A DNA stretch of 38,514 bases from an uncultured Synechococcaceae cyanobacterium (lineage in GTDB: Bacteria > Cyanobacteriota > Cyanobacteriia > PCC-6307 > Cyanobiaceae). The notes under the pieces are model-generated. The model searched no databases. It saw nothing but the letters and a program-made list of their open reading frames with translations, and was not told the DNA's origin. Shown one piece after another: positions 1-9,883 of the stretch (position 1 is the first letter of the stretch; every line of letters starts with the position of its first letter). The position numbers were made by a program, and so were the translations under genes. The stretch lies in contig CAIZNP010000236.1 of assembly GCA_903934375.1 (NCBI GenBank), positions 1-38,514 of the forward strand, in the 5' to 3' direction.

Positions 1-1667
1 CCATCGCCATCCCGGATTCAACCGATCTGAAGACGCTCAACAGTCAGCGCAACAAGAGCCGGGACAGCTGGACCCTGCCGGATACGGCAATCACGCTCAC
101 CAGCGAGGTGGAGCAACGCGAAGCCAACATCGATTTCCTGTTCTCCGCCGGCACGGTGAACCAGATCGGCCGGATGTACGCGCAGATCCGGGATGCGGCA
201 GAGGTTGCACAACCCTTCGCAACGCCGCACTTCTATCAGAATTTCATCAGCACCCCCGGATATCTGGCTGCTCCGAAGTGGTACCTGCGGCTGCCTGCTG
301 GGCTGCGCCAGGTGCTGGAGCTGTCCCTGGCCGATCAGACCCTGTTCCAGTACCTGGCAGCGGCGGCCGTCCTGCTGCTCTACGGCTGGGTGGTGCTGGC
401 ACTGTTCCGCAGGCTGCTGCACACCTACCGCTATTACCGCAGCCGCGAGGTGCCGGGGCTGCCGTCCTGGCAACAGGACAATGCCGCCTGGACGCGCGTT
501 CTGCTCACCGTGCCGGTGATGCCGTTGACCCAGTTGAGTGATCTGGTGATCGACGACCTGGTGAACTTCACCGGGGCGCCACTGATGGTGGTCACCTACC
601 TGTTCTTCATCTGCTATTTCCTCGCCGCCAGCATCTTCTTCTTCTTTCTGTTTGAAGCGCTTGGACGCTCGCTGGCGGAATGGCTGGTGCACCTGCGCGG
701 TGGCAATTCCGAGCTGCAACTGCGGCGGGTGAGCAATCTGGTGATGCCGGTGTGCCGGGTGCTGGGCGGTGTGGTGGCGCTGGTGCTGATTTACCGGCTG
801 TTGATCACGCTGGGGCTGCCATCCACCACGGTGCTGGCGTTCTCCGCGGTGCCGGGTCTGGCGATCGGCCTGGGGGCCTCGAAACTGCTGGGCAATCTGT
901 TCGCCGGTCTGTCGATTCAGACCGACCGTCCCGTGCGGGTGGGTGAGTTCTGCCGGATCGGCGACAACCTCGGCTTCGTGTCCCGCATCGGCCTGCGCTC
1001 GCTGGAACTGCAGACGCTGGACAGCCGCGTGACGATCCCGAATGCGATCGCGGATGAGGAGACGATCGTGAACTATTCACGCCGGCAGCACAGCAGCGAG
1101 GCCGTGGCGAGGCAATCGCTGGCGCTGCGGCTGGCGGTTCACCATCCGTTCAGCCCCGAGCAGGTGGCCGACCTGCTTCAGTTTGTGCGGCAGCACGTGG
1201 ACGGGCTGCAGGAGCTGCAGCAACCGCTGGTGAGCCTGGAGCAGGATGGAATGGATCAGTTCACGCTGCTCTGCCACGGCCTGGTGGAACAGAGCGACTG
1301 GCCTGGTTATCTGAGCCTGCGGGAGACACTGCTGCTGCGGCTGGAGGAGATCGTCGAACAGGTGCGGCTATCACAGCGCCAGATCGGCGTCAGCTACGAC
1401 ACGCGCCCCGAGCAGCTGCAACGGATCCCCGAGTTGATCGCCGAGGTGGTGAATCGCGATCCACAGCTGCACCTGCAGTCCTGCCGGCTGATGACCATCT
1501 CGGACTTCAGCTACGACTACAGCTTCCGCTTCCACACCCACCACGAGAGCTTCGGCCGCTTCAAGGACGCCATCCACCGCTTGAACAAGGATCTGCTGCT
1601 CTGCTTCGCAGCCGAGGGCATTGAGATCCCCTATCCAACGGCCGTGGAAATCCAGAAGGACGGCTGA
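1..1667 (+). CDS. MscS-family mechanosensitive ion channel, 5' end cut off by window
   Basis: The reading frame is open from base 3 with no start codon, so the gene enters from the left; 554 residues are visible. Hydrophobic segments lie at about bases 340-430, 555-665 and 760-920. The last one passes into the Gly/Ala-rich pore-helix pattern of MscS proteins (GLAIGLGASKLLGNLFAGL), followed by the beta-domain (VGEFCRIGDNLGFV, then TIPNAIADEETIVNYSR). A soluble C-terminal domain of about 200 residues follows. The family forms inner-membrane channels that open under membrane tension and release solutes on osmotic downshock. It is larger than minimal MscS (about 286 residues), so it belongs to the long MscS-like class, whose substrate preference cannot be read here. 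The next gene begins three bases after the stop, suggesting co-transcription. The GTG at 108 is an internal codon, not the start. Confidence 0.9.
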   Translation, partial: IAIPDSTDLKTLNSQRNKSRDSWTLPDTAITLTSEVEQREANIDFLFSAGTVNQIGRMYAQIRDAAEVAQPFATPHFYQNFISTPGYLAAPKWYLRLPAGLRQVLELSLADQTLFQYLAAAAVLLLYGWVVLALFRRLLHTYRYYRSREVPGLPSWQQDNAAWTRVLLTVPVMPLTQLSDLVIDDLVNFTGAPLMVVTYLFFICYFLAASIFFFFLFEALGRSLAEWLVHLRGGNSELQLRRVSNLVMPVCRVLGGVVALVLIYRLLITLGLPSTTVLAFSAVPGLAIGLGASKLLGNLFAGLSIQTDRPVRVGEFCRIGDNLGFVSRIGLRSLELQTLDSRVTIPNAIADEETIVNYSRRQHSSEAVARQSLALRLAVHHPFSPEQVADLLQFVRQHVDGLQELQQPLVSLEQDGMDQFTLLCHGLVEQSDWPGYLSLRETLLLRLEEIVEQVRLSQRQIGVSYDTRPEQLQRIPELIAEVVNRDPQLHLQSCRLMTISDFSYDYSFRFHTHHESFGRFKDAIHRLNKDLLLCFAAEGIEIPYPTAVEIQKDG

Positions 1668-1670
1668 GCG

Positions 1671-2600
1671 GTGCTCGGGAACAGCCGCAGCAGCGAGAGC
1701 ACGGCAACCCTGTGGATGATCTCCAGCGCCCTCAGCTTCAGCCTGATGGGGGTATGTGTGAAGACGCTGGGCGGGCGCATCCCCGTGACTGAGGTGGTGC
1801 TGGCCCGCTCAGTGGTGAGCCTGCTGCTGAGCGTGGTGATGCTGCGCCAGGCGGGGCTGAATCCCTGGGGGCAGCGTCGCTGGCTGCTGGTGCTGCGCGG
1901 AGTGATCGGCACGGCGGCCTTGCTCTGCGTGTTCGCCGCTCTGGCCCGACTCCCCCTGGCGCCCGCCACGGTGCTGCAGTACCTGCAGCCCACCTTCACG
2001 GCGCTGCTGGCCTGGCTGCTGCTGCGGGAGCGGGTGGGGCCACGGGTGCTGCTGGCCGCGCTGCTGGGCTGGCTGGCGGTGGTGCTGCTCAGCAGTCCAG
2101 CCGAACTGAGTGGACTGTTCGGCCCCGTGGCCAGCCTGCTGCTGGGGCAGCGCAGCGCACCGCTACCGCTCGCTGGCGTCGTGCTGGCCCTGGCGGGAGC
2201 GCTGCTCTCCGCCTGTGCCTACGTGAGTGTGCGGGCGCTGGGACGAAGCGAGCATCCGCTGGTGATCGTGTTCTATTTCCCCCTGGTGGGCCTGGTGCTC
2301 ACCCTGCCGGCTGTGCTGAGCGATCCGGTGCTGCCGACCGGAGCCGAATCTCTGGCGCTGCTGGGGGTAGGTCTGTTTACTCAGCTGGGACAGATCGGCA
2401 TCACCAAGGGGCTGCTGGGCCTGCCCGCCGCCCGGGCGACCGCGATGAGCTACGGCCAGGTCCCCCTGGCGGCGCTGTGGGGTTGGTGGTTCTTCCAGGA
2501 ACCCCTCGATCCGGACACAGCGCTGGCGGCCGTGCTGGTGCTGGCGGCCACGCTGCTGAGCCTCAGGCCCGCTCGCCCGGCAGCGGCAGAGGATCAATGA
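1671..2600 (+). CDS. EamA/DMT-family transporter
   Basis: This 309-residue protein is almost entirely hydrophobic, with about ten predicted membrane helices in two similar halves, as in the drug/metabolite transporter (EamA) superfamily. Family-like signs are the opening helix with MISSALSFSLMGVCVK, the first-repeat end FAALARLPLAPATVLQYLQP and the second-repeat end LPAARATAMSYGQVPLAALW. Such proteins usually export or import small metabolites across the inner membrane; the substrate is not predictable from sequence. The start chosen is GTG, three bases after the channel gene, so the two are probably co-transcribed. Its 3' end overlaps the inferred end of the convergent lipoprotein gene by 38 bases. 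Family call is firm, function open. Confidence 0.88.
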   Translation: MLGNSRSSESTATLWMISSALSFSLMGVCVKTLGGRIPVTEVVLARSVVSLLLSVVMLRQAGLNPWGQRRWLLVLRGVIGTAALLCVFAALARLPLAPATVLQYLQPTFTALLAWLLLRERVGPRVLLAALLGWLAVVLLSSPAELSGLFGPVASLLLGQRSAPLPLAGVVLALAGALLSACAYVSVRALGRSEHPLVIVFYFPLVGLVLTLPAVLSDPVLPTGAESLALLGVGLFTQLGQIGITKGLLGLPAARATAMSYGQVPLAALWGWWFFQEPLDPDTALAAVLVLAATLLSLRPARPAAAEDQ

Positions 2601-3038
2601 GCCAGTCCTGACTGGCTCCATCGGCGCTGCCCACAGGCCGGGCCGGCGCCAGCTCTGGCCCCGCTCGCCCCGCTGCAGATAGAGATCGAAGCTGCTGTCC
2701 ACCCGGATCGGATCACCGGGCAGGCGCCAGTCGAAGCGGCCGTTGAGGTGCAGCCCCCGACCGCTGCCGATGGGGAGGGATTCCTGTCGTTCCACCCGCA
2801 CGCGGCTCACTACCGGTTCCCCCTCGGCCGTGAGATCGAGAGCGGAGGCGATCGCCTGCTGGGTGAGGTCGATCTGCAGCGCCAGGGCGGAGAGCAGCAC
2901 CTTCTGTGGAGGCTGCCCCAGTCCGCTGCAGGCGCTGATCGAGAGGCTGAGCAACATGCTGAGCAGCAGGGCCAGGGCACGCCCCAGATGGAGTTGCAGG
3001 GGCACGGCAGCCGTCGGGGTTGTCGGACCGGGCAGCAT
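2563..3038 (-). pseudogene. Lipoprotein gene with an apparent one-base frameshift
   Basis: From ATG 3038 (or 3062) the minus strand encodes a signal peptide with a hydrophobic core and a lipobox ending SISAC, so the product looks like a membrane-anchored lipoprotein. The body reads plausibly (for example GRFDWRLPGDPIRVDSSFDL) as far as QSWR at about base 2646. Beyond that the same frame turns Arg/Gln/His-rich and runs antisense through the exporter gene to 2163, as non-coding frames do. One base missing between 2644 and 2645 would restore a natural ending that closes with DWLIDPLPLPGERA and a TGA at 2563-2565. The break could be a real mutation or a sequencing error. I do not recognise the family. 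The gene is divergent from ruvA with only 22 bases between the start codons. Confidence 0.6.
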
Positions 3039-3060
3039 GGAAGGCAACGCACGTGCCCCC

Positions 3061-3723
3061 ATGATCGGCTGGCTGCAAGGGCAACTCGCCGATCGCTGGC
3101 AGCAGAGTCACCGCTGCGGCCTGCTGCTGATATGCCACGGGGTGGGCTACGAGGTGCAGATCACCCGCCGGCACTGGGATGCTCTGCCGGGTGATGGTCA
3201 GACCCTGACTCTGCATGTGCACCAGACGATCCGTGACGACGGCTGGACCCTCCACGGCTTCGGCCGGCGCCAGGAGCGGGACCTGTTCCGCGAGCTCGTG
3301 GCCGTCAGCGGCGTGGGTCCGCAGATGGCCCTGGGGCTGCTGGGGTGCCTGGCGGAAGAGGACCTGATCCGGGCGATCGTGCAGGCGGACCTGCGGCTGC
3401 TCTGTCAGGCCCCGGGGGTGGGCAAACGCACGGCCGAACGGCTCTCTGTGGAACTGCGCAGCCGGCTGCAGGAGCGCTTCGGCGCCGGCTGCGCGGCGGA
3501 CCTGCTCGGCGATGAGGAACGCAGGGGTGCTGCCGCCGCCTCGGCACTGGATACACCGGAGCTGCGCGAGGAGCTGCAACTCACCTTGACAGCCCTGGGC
3601 TACGAATCGCTGGAGATCAATCGGGCCCTGCGCGCCGTGGCGGCCCAGGACCCCGCGCTGGCACCGGACGGGGAAGCCTGGCTGCGGGAGAGCCTGCGCT
3701 GGTTGTCCCGTTCGGCGGCCTGA
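3061..3723 (+). CDS. ruvA: Holliday junction branch migration protein RuvA
   Basis: This 220-residue protein has RuvA organisation: an N-terminal OB domain starting MIGWLQGQL, two helix-hairpin-helix motifs (VSGVGPQMALGLL and APGVGKRTAERL) and a C-terminal UBA-like domain (LTALGYESLEINRAL) that contacts RuvB. RuvA tetramers bind four-way junctions and load the RuvB helicase for branch migration during recombinational repair. ATG 3061 is chosen because it gives the canonical RuvA N-terminus; the frame stays open upstream but that part is antisense to the lipoprotein gene. Consequently the ruvA promoter must lie inside or upstream of that divergent gene. The length is close to the family's usual 200-220 residues. 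rpsO follows 61 bases downstream. Confidence 0.95.
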   Translation: MIGWLQGQLADRWQQSHRCGLLLICHGVGYEVQITRRHWDALPGDGQTLTLHVHQTIRDDGWTLHGFGRRQERDLFRELVAVSGVGPQMALGLLGCLAEEDLIRAIVQADLRLLCQAPGVGKRTAERLSVELRSRLQERFGAGCAADLLGDEERRGAAAASALDTPELREELQLTLTALGYESLEINRALRAVAAQDPALAPDGEAWLRESLRWLSRSAA

Positions 3724-3784
3724 GGCAGGGGTGCCGCCGGGGCGGTAAGTTGGTTGTTTGCTCCGTCAGGGCCCGACGCCGCGC

Positions 3785-4054
3785 ATGTCGCTCGACACCA
3801 TCAAGAAGCAGGAACTGATCAACACCCACCAAACCCATGGCACCGACACCGGTTCCGTGGAAGTGCAGGTGGCGATGCTGAGCGAGCGCATCAGCAAGCT
3901 GAGCGGTCACCTGCAGAACAACATCCACGACTTCTCCTCCCGCCAAGGGCTGCTCAAGATGATCGGCCGGCGTAAGCGCCTGCTGAGCTATCTGCGCGCA
4001 GGCAGCGAGCAGCGCTACACGGCACTGATCCAGAAACTGGGCATCCGCGGCTGA
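3785..4054 (+). CDS. rpsO: 30S ribosomal protein S15
   Basis: The 89-residue product matches the standard S15 length and pattern: an N-terminal helix, [34 protein letters not shown], and the basic segment [14 protein letters not shown]15 binds the central domain of 16S rRNA early in small-subunit assembly and contributes to an intersubunit bridge. The ATG at 3785 gives the conserved MSLDTIKK start. It lies between ruvA and pam68 and probably shares a transcript with pam68, which starts one base after its stop codon. Confidence 0.97.
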   Translation: MSLDTIKKQELINTHQTHGTDTGSVEVQVAMLSERISKLSGHLQNNIHDFSSRQGLLKMIGRRKRLLSYLRAGSEQRYTALIQKLGIRG

Positions 4055-4055
4055 C

Positions 4056-4499
4056 ATGGCGGGCAAGGGAAAGGCCCGCAGCGGCCAGCCCAAGGGCAGC
4101 GGGGGCATCAGCCCAACCCCGGCAGCCCAGTCGCCGAAACCTCCCCGCAGCGGAGCCGCCACACGGGGGCAGCAGCGGGGCAAGCAAGCAATCCCTGAGG
4201 CGGTGACCAACCGCATGGCCCGGCGGATTGCCATCGCGACGGGGGTGCCAACTGTGCTGGGCATGTCCACCTTTGTGATCAGCTACCTGCTGGTGAGCCG
4301 GTCTGTGCTGGATATTCCCCCCGCCGTCACCTTGGTGACGTCCGGGGGATTCTTCTTGCTGGGGGTGGTGGGCCTGAGCTACGGGGTGCTCTCAGCCAGC
4401 TGGGAGAACGCCCCGGGGAGCCTGCTGGGGTTTGAGCAGATCGGCTTGAACGTGAGCCGGCTGCGCAGCTCCTTCAAGCGGCCACCAGCGGCGAGCTGA
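4056..4499 (+). CDS. pam68: Pam68-family (DUF3464) photosystem II assembly protein
   Basis: This 147-residue protein has a basic, Pro/Gly/Ser-rich N-terminus of about 50 residues. Two transmembrane helices follow (around residues 58-80, with [18 protein letters not shown], and 92-115, with [19 protein letters not shown]), then the conserved family tail SASWE and [12 protein letters not shown]. This is the pattern of Pam68 (DUF3464), a thylakoid protein known in Arabidopsis and Synechocystis to assist photosystem II assembly and chlorophyll insertion into CP47. Placement right behind rpsO fits a role linked to new synthesis. The last 26 bases overlap the 3' end of convergent dnaE. Function is family knowledge, not shown here. 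Confidence 0.87.
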   Translation: MAGKGKARSGQPKGSGGISPTPAAQSPKPPRSGAATRGQQRGKQAIPEAVTNRMARRIAIATGVPTVLGMSTFVISYLLVSRSVLDIPPAVTLVTSGGFFLLGVVGLSYGVLSASWENAPGSLLGFEQIGLNVSRLRSSFKRPPAAS

Positions 4500-7400
4500 T
4501 CCGGGCGTGAAATGCCTGGGCGGTGAGGGTGCCGAGGGCTGCCTCGCCGTCCTTCACACAGAACTGCTGGCCCAGCCGCACGTAACGGATCTGATCTTGG
4601 TGCCGCACCAGGGCAACCACCGGGACCCGCAGACCCGCGTCGTCACGCTCGCTGCGGTGCTGGTTGAGGCATTCACGCAGGCGATGCTGTACAGCGATGT
4701 CGCTGGCCTCATCGGCCTGGAGTTCCACCATCAGCAAGCGAAGGTCGTCGATCACGCAGCAGTCGTCGAGGATCAGCTGCACCTGCTCATCGCGGCGGTC
4801 CACCGAAGCCCACACCAGCAGACGGGCGTCCACCATCAGGTGATCGGCGAGGCGGGCGTAGGTCTTGGGAAAGACAACCCCTTCGCAGCTGCCGCTCAGG
4901 TCCTCCAGCTGCAGAACCGCCATGCGGTCGCCCTTGCGGGTGGTCACCGGCCGTAGGCCCGACACCATCGCCACCACGCTGACGCGCGCCTTGTCGGCCT
5001 GCTCCTCCAAACTGCCCAGGGCAAGAGGCGAGAGCAGCTGCATCGGCCGGCAGAGCTGCTTGAGCGGGTGATCGGAGAGATAAAAGCCCACCAGCTCCTT
5101 TTCAAGCCGCAGCTTCTCGGTTGGCGGGTAATCCGCCACCGGCGCGGCCTTGGGAGCGGTGCTGAGGTCGGTGCCGGCATCAGGGGAGCCACCAGCACCG
5201 GCTCCACCACCCAACAGGTCGAACAGGTTGCCCTGGCCGCTGGCGCGATCGCGGGCGCGGGAGGCGGCCCAGTCGGCGATCAGATCCAGATCGGCCATCA
5301 GCTGGGCGCGATTGGCGCTGGGCTCGAGCGCGTCGAGGGCACCACAGTGGATCAGCGATTCAAGGGAGCGGCGGTTGAGGGTGCTGCCTGGGATGCGGTC
5401 GCAGAGCTCCGCCAGGGAGCGGAACGGTCCATCGCTGCTGCGGGCCTCGATCAGGGTGCGGATGGCACCATCGCCGAGATTGCGTACGGCCGAGAGTCCG
5501 AAGAGGATGCGATCGCCAACAGGGGTGAAGTCAATACCGGAGGCATTCACATCCGGCGGCATCACCTCGATGCCCATGGCATTGCAGTTGGCGATGTAGC
5601 GCTGCACCTTGTCAGTGGTGCCGGCATTCACCGTCAGCAGCGCTGCCATGTAGGCCACCGGATAGTGGGCCTTGAGGTAGGCCGTCTGATAGGTCACCGC
5701 GCCATAAGCGGTGGAATGGCTCTTGTTGAAGCAGTATTCGGCGAACAGCACCATCTGTTCGAACAGTGCCTCGGCAATCTTCGGATCGACACCACGCTCA
5801 GTGGCCCCGCGCACGAACAGCGACTGATGCTTCTCCATCTCGCTCTTCTTCTTCTTGCCCATGGCCCGCCGCAGCAGGTCGGCCTCACCGAGCGAATACC
5901 CCGCCAGATCCTGAGCAATGCGCATGATCTGCTCTTGGTAGACCATGATCCCGTAGGTTTCCTGCAGGATCGGTTCGAGCTTGGCGTGGGCGAAATCGAT
6001 CGCCTCGCGGCCGTGCTTGCGGTTGATGAACTTCGGGATCAGCCCGGCATCGAGCGGGCCCGGGCGATAAAGCGCCAGAATTGAGGAGATGTCCTCCAGG
6101 GATGAGGGCTTGAGGTCGCGAACGATCTGGCGCATGCCACTGGATTCCAGCTGGAAGATGCCCTCAAGATCGCCGCGGGCCAACAGCCCGTAGGTGCCGG
6201 GATCATCAAGAGGAAGTTTGTCGGGATCGACGGCCACACCGGTGCTCTGCTGCACCAGATCGATCGTCTTTTCGATCATCGTGAGATTCTTCAGGCCCAG
6301 AAAATCCATCTTCAGCAGGCCCATCGACTCCACGTCCTCCATGAAGTACTGGGTGATCACCTGGCCGTCGTTGTTGCGTTGCAGCGGCACCAGCTCATCG
6401 AGCGGTTCAGCAGCGATCACCACACCGGCCGCGTGGACACCGAAGGTCTTGTTGGTACCCTCGATCCGCATCGCCATCTCAACCCAGCGCTTCACCTGCG
6501 GATCGTTCTGGTACTTCTCACGGAACTCGGGAGCCGGCGACTCCTCGCCGATCATCTCCTTCAGCTTTGCGGGTTTGCCGCGTACCACCGGAATCAACTT
6601 GGCCAGGCGGTCGGCGTCGCCGTAGGGGATATCGAGCACACGCGCCACATCCTTGAGCACCGCCTTCGAGGTCATGCGGTTGAAGGTGATGATCTGGGCC
6701 ACCTTGTCGTCGCCATAGCGGCGGGTGACGTAGTCGATCACCTCACCGCGGCGCTCGATGCAGAAGTCGGTATCAATATCCGGCATCGACTTGCGTTCCG
6801 GATTGAGGAAGCGCTCGAACAGCAGTCCGTTCGTAACAGGATCGATGTTGGTGATACCCAGGGCGTAGGCCACCAGTGAACCGGCGGCCGATCCACGGCC
6901 AGGGCCCACCGGGATACCGCTGTCACGGGCAAAGCGGATGTAGTCCCACACCACCAGGAAGTAGGTGGGGAAGCCCATCTGCTCCATCACCTGGAGCTCA
7001 AAGCTGAGGCGCTCGCCGTACTCCGGCGTGAACGCCGCACCGGCCGCCAGGTCCAACCGATCGCGCAGGCCCTGCTCACTCACCTCACGCAGGTAGCTCA
7101 CCGGCGTGTGTCCCTCCGGGATCGGGAAGCGGGGCATCTGGTAGCGGCCGAGGATGTCGTAGTCCTCCACCTTCTCGGCGGCGCGGGCAGTATTGGCCAC
7201 GGCTTCGGCCACCACCTCGGGCTCAAGATGATCGGCGAACAGGCCGAGCATCTCCTGCTCGCTCTTGATGTATTCGGTGCCGGTGTAGCGCAGGCGCTTC
7301 TCATCGGTCACGAGCTTGCCGGTGAGCACGCACAGCAGGGCGTCATGAGCCTCGGCGTCGTTGGCGGTGAGGTAGTGAGCGTCGTTGGTGGCGATCAACG

Positions 7401-8007
7401 GGATGCCCAGCTCGCGCGCGATGCGCACCATCTCCACGTTGACGATGCGATCCTCGGGAGAGCCGTGGTCCTGGATCTCCAGGTAATAGTCGTCGCCGAA
7501 GACACCCTGATACCAGCGGGCCACCTCACGGGCCACATCAGGGCGGTTGCGCAGGATCGCCTGGGAGATTTCACCACCGAGGCAGGCGGTGGCCACCATC
7601 AACCCCTCGCTGTAGCGCTCGAGTGTGGGCTTGTCGATGCAGGCGCGCGAGAAGATGCCGCGCCCACGCATGCCACGCAGGTGGCTGATGCTGGTGAGCT
7701 TGACGAGGTTGCGGTAGCCGACAGCATTCTTGGCCAGCACCACCAAGTGGTAGCGGCGTTCCTTCTTGGGCGGATTCGGGTCGTCGAGGGAGCCGTTGAT
7801 CACGTACATCTCGTTGCCGATGATCGGCTTCACGGATGTGCCCTTGCAAAGCTTCAGCAGCTCGATGGCGCCGTACATGACGCCGTGATCGGTGAGCGCC
7901 AGAGCCGGCATGCCCAGCTCCTCGGCCCGCTTCACCATCGCCGGCAGCTGGCTGGCTCCGTCCAGCAGGCTGTAGTCGCTGTGGTTGTGGAGCGGAACGA
8001 AGGCCAC
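4474..8007 (-). CDS. dnaE: DNA polymerase III subunit alpha
   Basis: This is the 1177-residue replicative polymerase. The N-terminal PHP domain starts [13 protein letters not shown] with metal-type histidines H7 and H9. The polymerase core carries [14 protein letters not shown] and catalytic aspartates D410 and D412 (in PDIDTDF) plus D568 (KMDFLGL). The C-terminal half has helix-hairpin-helix and OB regions ([19 protein letters not shown]). I chose GTG 8007 because it gives the usual cyanobacterial N-terminus; a TTG at 8019 is possible. Unlike many cyanobacteria, where dnaE is split by an intein, the gene is continuous: the insertion site between Y758 and C759 (AEY/CFNKS, bases 5734/5733) is uninterrupted. 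It overlaps pam68 by 26 bases at the 3' ends. gatA lies 64 bases upstream on the same strand. Confidence 0.97.
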   Translation of the reverse strand: MAFVPLHNHSDYSLLDGASQLPAMVKRAEELGMPALALTDHGVMYGAIELLKLCKGTSVKPIIGNEMYVINGSLDDPNPPKKERRYHLVVLAKNAVGYRNLVKLTSISHLRGMRGRGIFSRACIDKPTLERYSEGLMVATACLGGEISQAILRNRPDVAREVARWYQGVFGDDYYLEIQDHGSPEDRIVNVEMVRIARELGIPLIATNDAHYLTANDAEAHDALLCVLTGKLVTDEKRLRYTGTEYIKSEQEMLGLFADHLEPEVVAEAVANTARAAEKVEDYDILGRYQMPRFPIPEGHTPVSYLREVSEQGLRDRLDLAAGAAFTPEYGERLSFELQVMEQMGFPTYFLVVWDYIRFARDSGIPVGPGRGSAAGSLVAYALGITNIDPVTNGLLFERFLNPERKSMPDIDTDFCIERRGEVIDYVTRRYGDDKVAQIITFNRMTSKAVLKDVARVLDIPYGDADRLAKLIPVVRGKPAKLKEMIGEESPAPEFREKYQNDPQVKRWVEMAMRIEGTNKTFGVHAAGVVIAAEPLDELVPLQRNNDGQVITQYFMEDVESMGLLKMDFLGLKNLTMIEKTIDLVQQSTGVAVDPDKLPLDDPGTYGLLARGDLEGIFQLESSGMRQIVRDLKPSSLEDISSILALYRPGPLDAGLIPKFINRKHGREAIDFAHAKLEPILQETYGIMVYQEQIMRIAQDLAGYSLGEADLLRRAMGKKKKSEMEKHQSLFVRGATERGVDPKIAEALFEQMVLFAEYCFNKSHSTAYGAVTYQTAYLKAHYPVAYMAALLTVNAGTTDKVQRYIANCNAMGIEVMPPDVNASGIDFTPVGDRILFGLSAVRNLGDGAIRTLIEARSSDGPFRSLAELCDRIPGSTLNRRSLESLIHCGALDALEPSANRAQLMADLDLIADWAASRARDRASGQGNLFDLLGGGAGAGGSPDAGTDLSTAPKAAPVADYPPTEKLRLEKELVGFYLSDHPLKQLCRPMQLLSPLALGSLEEQADKARVSVVAMVSGLRPVTTRKGDRMAVLQLEDLSGSCEGVVFPKTYARLADHLMVDARLLVWASVDRRDEQVQLILDDCCVIDDLRLLMVELQADEASDIAVQHRLRECLNQHRSERDDAGLRVPVVALVRHQDQIRYVRLGQQFCVKDGEAALGTLTAQAFHARISSPLVAA

Positions 8008-8071
8008 AGGCGCAAGCAACAGCTGGTGGTAGGCAGCCTCAGGCTAAGGGCTCAACACCAGATCTAGTGCC

Positions 8072-9532
8072 TCAGGGCACCAGGGCCGCCTCCGGCCGCT
8101 GCTCCATCACCCGCGCCGACTGCTCGTAGTGCCAGGCCACCTGCAGCAGGCGCTCCTCCTGCAACACGCCGGTGATCAGCTGCACGCCGATCGGCAGGCC
8201 GGCGCCGTCGAAGCCGCAGGGCACGCTGATGGCCGGCAGGCCCGCCATGTTGGCGGGGATCGTCAGCAGATCGGCCAGGTACATGGCCAGGGGATCCTCG
8301 CTGTGGTCCCCGAAGCCGAAGGCGGTGGTAGGGGAGGTGGGGGTGAGCAGCACGTCGACCGTCTCGAAGGCGCGATCGAAATCGCGGCGGATCAGGGTGC
8401 GCACCTGCTGGGCCTTGCGGTAGTAGGCCTCCACATAGCCAGCGGACAGGGCATAGGTGCCGATCAGGATGCGGCGCTGCACCTCGGCGCCGAAGCCCTC
8501 GGCGCGGCTGCGGGCCGTCATCTCCGCCAGGCCGGCAGCATCGTCGGCACGGTGGCCGTACTTCACGCCGTCGTAGCGGGCCAGGTTGGCCGAGGCCTCC
8601 GAAGGGGCGATCACGTAATAGGTGGCGATGCCGTCGTTGAAGCGGGGGCAGCTCACCTCCACCAACTCACAGCCAAGGGCCTCAAGCTGGGCCGCAGCCG
8701 CCATCACCGACGCCTTCACCTGAGGATCGAGACCCTCGGCCTCGAAGCACTCCCGCACGATGCCCACCCGCAGGCCCGCGACTGGCTGGCTGAGGGCAGC
8801 GCGATAGTCCGGCACCGCAGCCTTCAGGCAGGTGGAATCGCGAACGTCGGCACCGGCGATCACCTGCAGCAGTTCGGCGGCATCGGCCACGCTGGTGGTG
8901 AACGGGCCCACCTGATCCAGTGAGCTCGCGAAGGCCACCAGCCCGTAGCGGCTCACCCGGCCGTAGGTGGGTTTGAGACCAACCACCCCACAGAAGGCAG
9001 CAGGCTGGCGGATCGAACCACCGGTGTCCGAACCGAGGGAGGCCACGCACTCACCGGCGGCCACGGCGGCGGCGCTGCCGCCGGAGCTGCCGCCAGGCAC
9101 CTTCTCAGGGTTCCATGGGTTGCGGCTAGGTCCGAAATATGAGGTCTCGGTGGAGCTGCCCATGGCGAACTCATCGAGATTGGTCTTGCCAAGGAGCACG
9201 GCACCCGCGCCCCAGAGCCGCTCGGTGACGGTGGACTCGTAGGGAGGAACGAAGCTCTCCAGCATGCGGCTGGAGCAGGTGGTGCGGATGCCCTTGGTGC
9301 AGAGGTTGTCCTTGATGGCCAGGGGTACACCGGCCAGGAGCGGCAGCGGTTCACCGGCGGCACGCAGGGCGTCAATGCGGTCGGCGTCGGCACGGGCCCG
9401 ATCGCTGGTGACCTCCAGGTAGGCGTGAACGGTGCCATCCACCGCCGCGATGCGATTGAGGTGATGGTCGGTGAGCTCGCGGGCGGACACCTCGCCTCGA
9501 CTGAGCTGATCACGCCACTCGGCGATGCCCAT
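8072..9532 (-). CDS. gatA: Asp-tRNA(Asn)/Glu-tRNA(Gln) amidotransferase subunit A
   Basis: This 486-residue amidase-signature protein is the glutaminase subunit of GatCAB, which converts Glu-tRNA(Gln) to Gln-tRNA(Gln); cyanobacteria use this indirect route. The Ser-cisSer-Lys triad is visible: K74 in LAIKDN, S149 in GGSSGGSAA and S173 in [10 protein letters not shown]. GatA-typical stretches [11 protein letters not shown] and [15 protein letters not shown] separate it from other amidases. ATG 9532 is preferred over the TTG directly before it. gatB and gatC are not in the window, as expected for scattered gat genes. It is the second-last gene of the long minus-strand run and may be co-transcribed with dnaE. 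Confidence 0.96.
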   Translation of the reverse strand: MGIAEWRDQLSRGEVSARELTDHHLNRIAAVDGTVHAYLEVTSDRARADADRIDALRAAGEPLPLLAGVPLAIKDNLCTKGIRTTCSSRMLESFVPPYESTVTERLWGAGAVLLGKTNLDEFAMGSSTETSYFGPSRNPWNPEKVPGGSSGGSAAAVAAGECVASLGSDTGGSIRQPAAFCGVVGLKPTYGRVSRYGLVAFASSLDQVGPFTTSVADAAELLQVIAGADVRDSTCLKAAVPDYRAALSQPVAGLRVGIVRECFEAEGLDPQVKASVMAAAAQLEALGCELVEVSCPRFNDGIATYYVIAPSEASANLARYDGVKYGHRADDAAGLAEMTARSRAEGFGAEVQRRILIGTYALSAGYVEAYYRKAQQVRTLIRRDFDRAFETVDVLLTPTSPTTAFGFGDHSEDPLAMYLADLLTIPANMAGLPAISVPCGFDGAGLPIGVQLITGVLQEERLLQVAWHYEQSARVMEQRPEAALVP

Positions 9533-9583
9533 CAACCTCGGTTCCGTTGCTGGAGTTGACGCTATCAGTCGACCCCGGACGGC

Positions 9584-9853
9584 TCAGGCCTCGCTGGCGA
9601 TGGTGAAGGGCTCCGTACGGCGGGTACGCAGCACGTTGGGGTTGACCTCAGCTGCGCCCTCGCTGCGCAGGTCCGCCAGGAACGGCGGCAGAGCCTCCTC
9701 CAGACTGCTGCGCCGCACGTAGGGGCCGAACCAGTAGGTCACATCAGGCTGCCGGGTCTCGACCCTTGCCCACCAGGCCAGCCCAAGCCCGTTGGCCACA
9801 CTGCGAAAGGGCTGAATGAGGCTGCTCATCGGGGCAGTGAGGAGTGTGGCCAT
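9584..9853 (-). CDS. DUF1816 small cyanobacterial protein
   Basis: The 89-residue protein contains the DUF1816 pattern: an early WWARVET, then VTYWFGPYVRRSSLEEAL, an FLADLRSEGA helix, and a final EPFTIASEA. The family is a short cyanobacterial domain of unknown biochemical role. Its aromatic FGPF/FGPY turn followed by an EA-rich helix loosely resembles small phycobilisome linker domains, but I cannot claim that function here. It starts at ATG 9853 or possibly the ATG at 9829. It is on the same strand as rlmB (30 bases upstream) and gatA (51 bases downstream). The Ala-rich composition matches neighbouring genes, with no sign of transfer. Confidence 0.8.
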   Translation of the reverse strand: MATLLTAPMSSLIQPFRSVANGLGLAWWARVETRQPDVTYWFGPYVRRSSLEEALPPFLADLRSEGAAEVNPNVLRTRRTEPFTIASEA

Positions 9854-9883
9854 TGTGGCCGGGAGGGTGGCGAATGGTCGGAC

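Noticed and set aside
108-110. GTG as the start of the MscS gene
   Set aside because: The frame is open to the window edge and the upstream residues read as normal protein.
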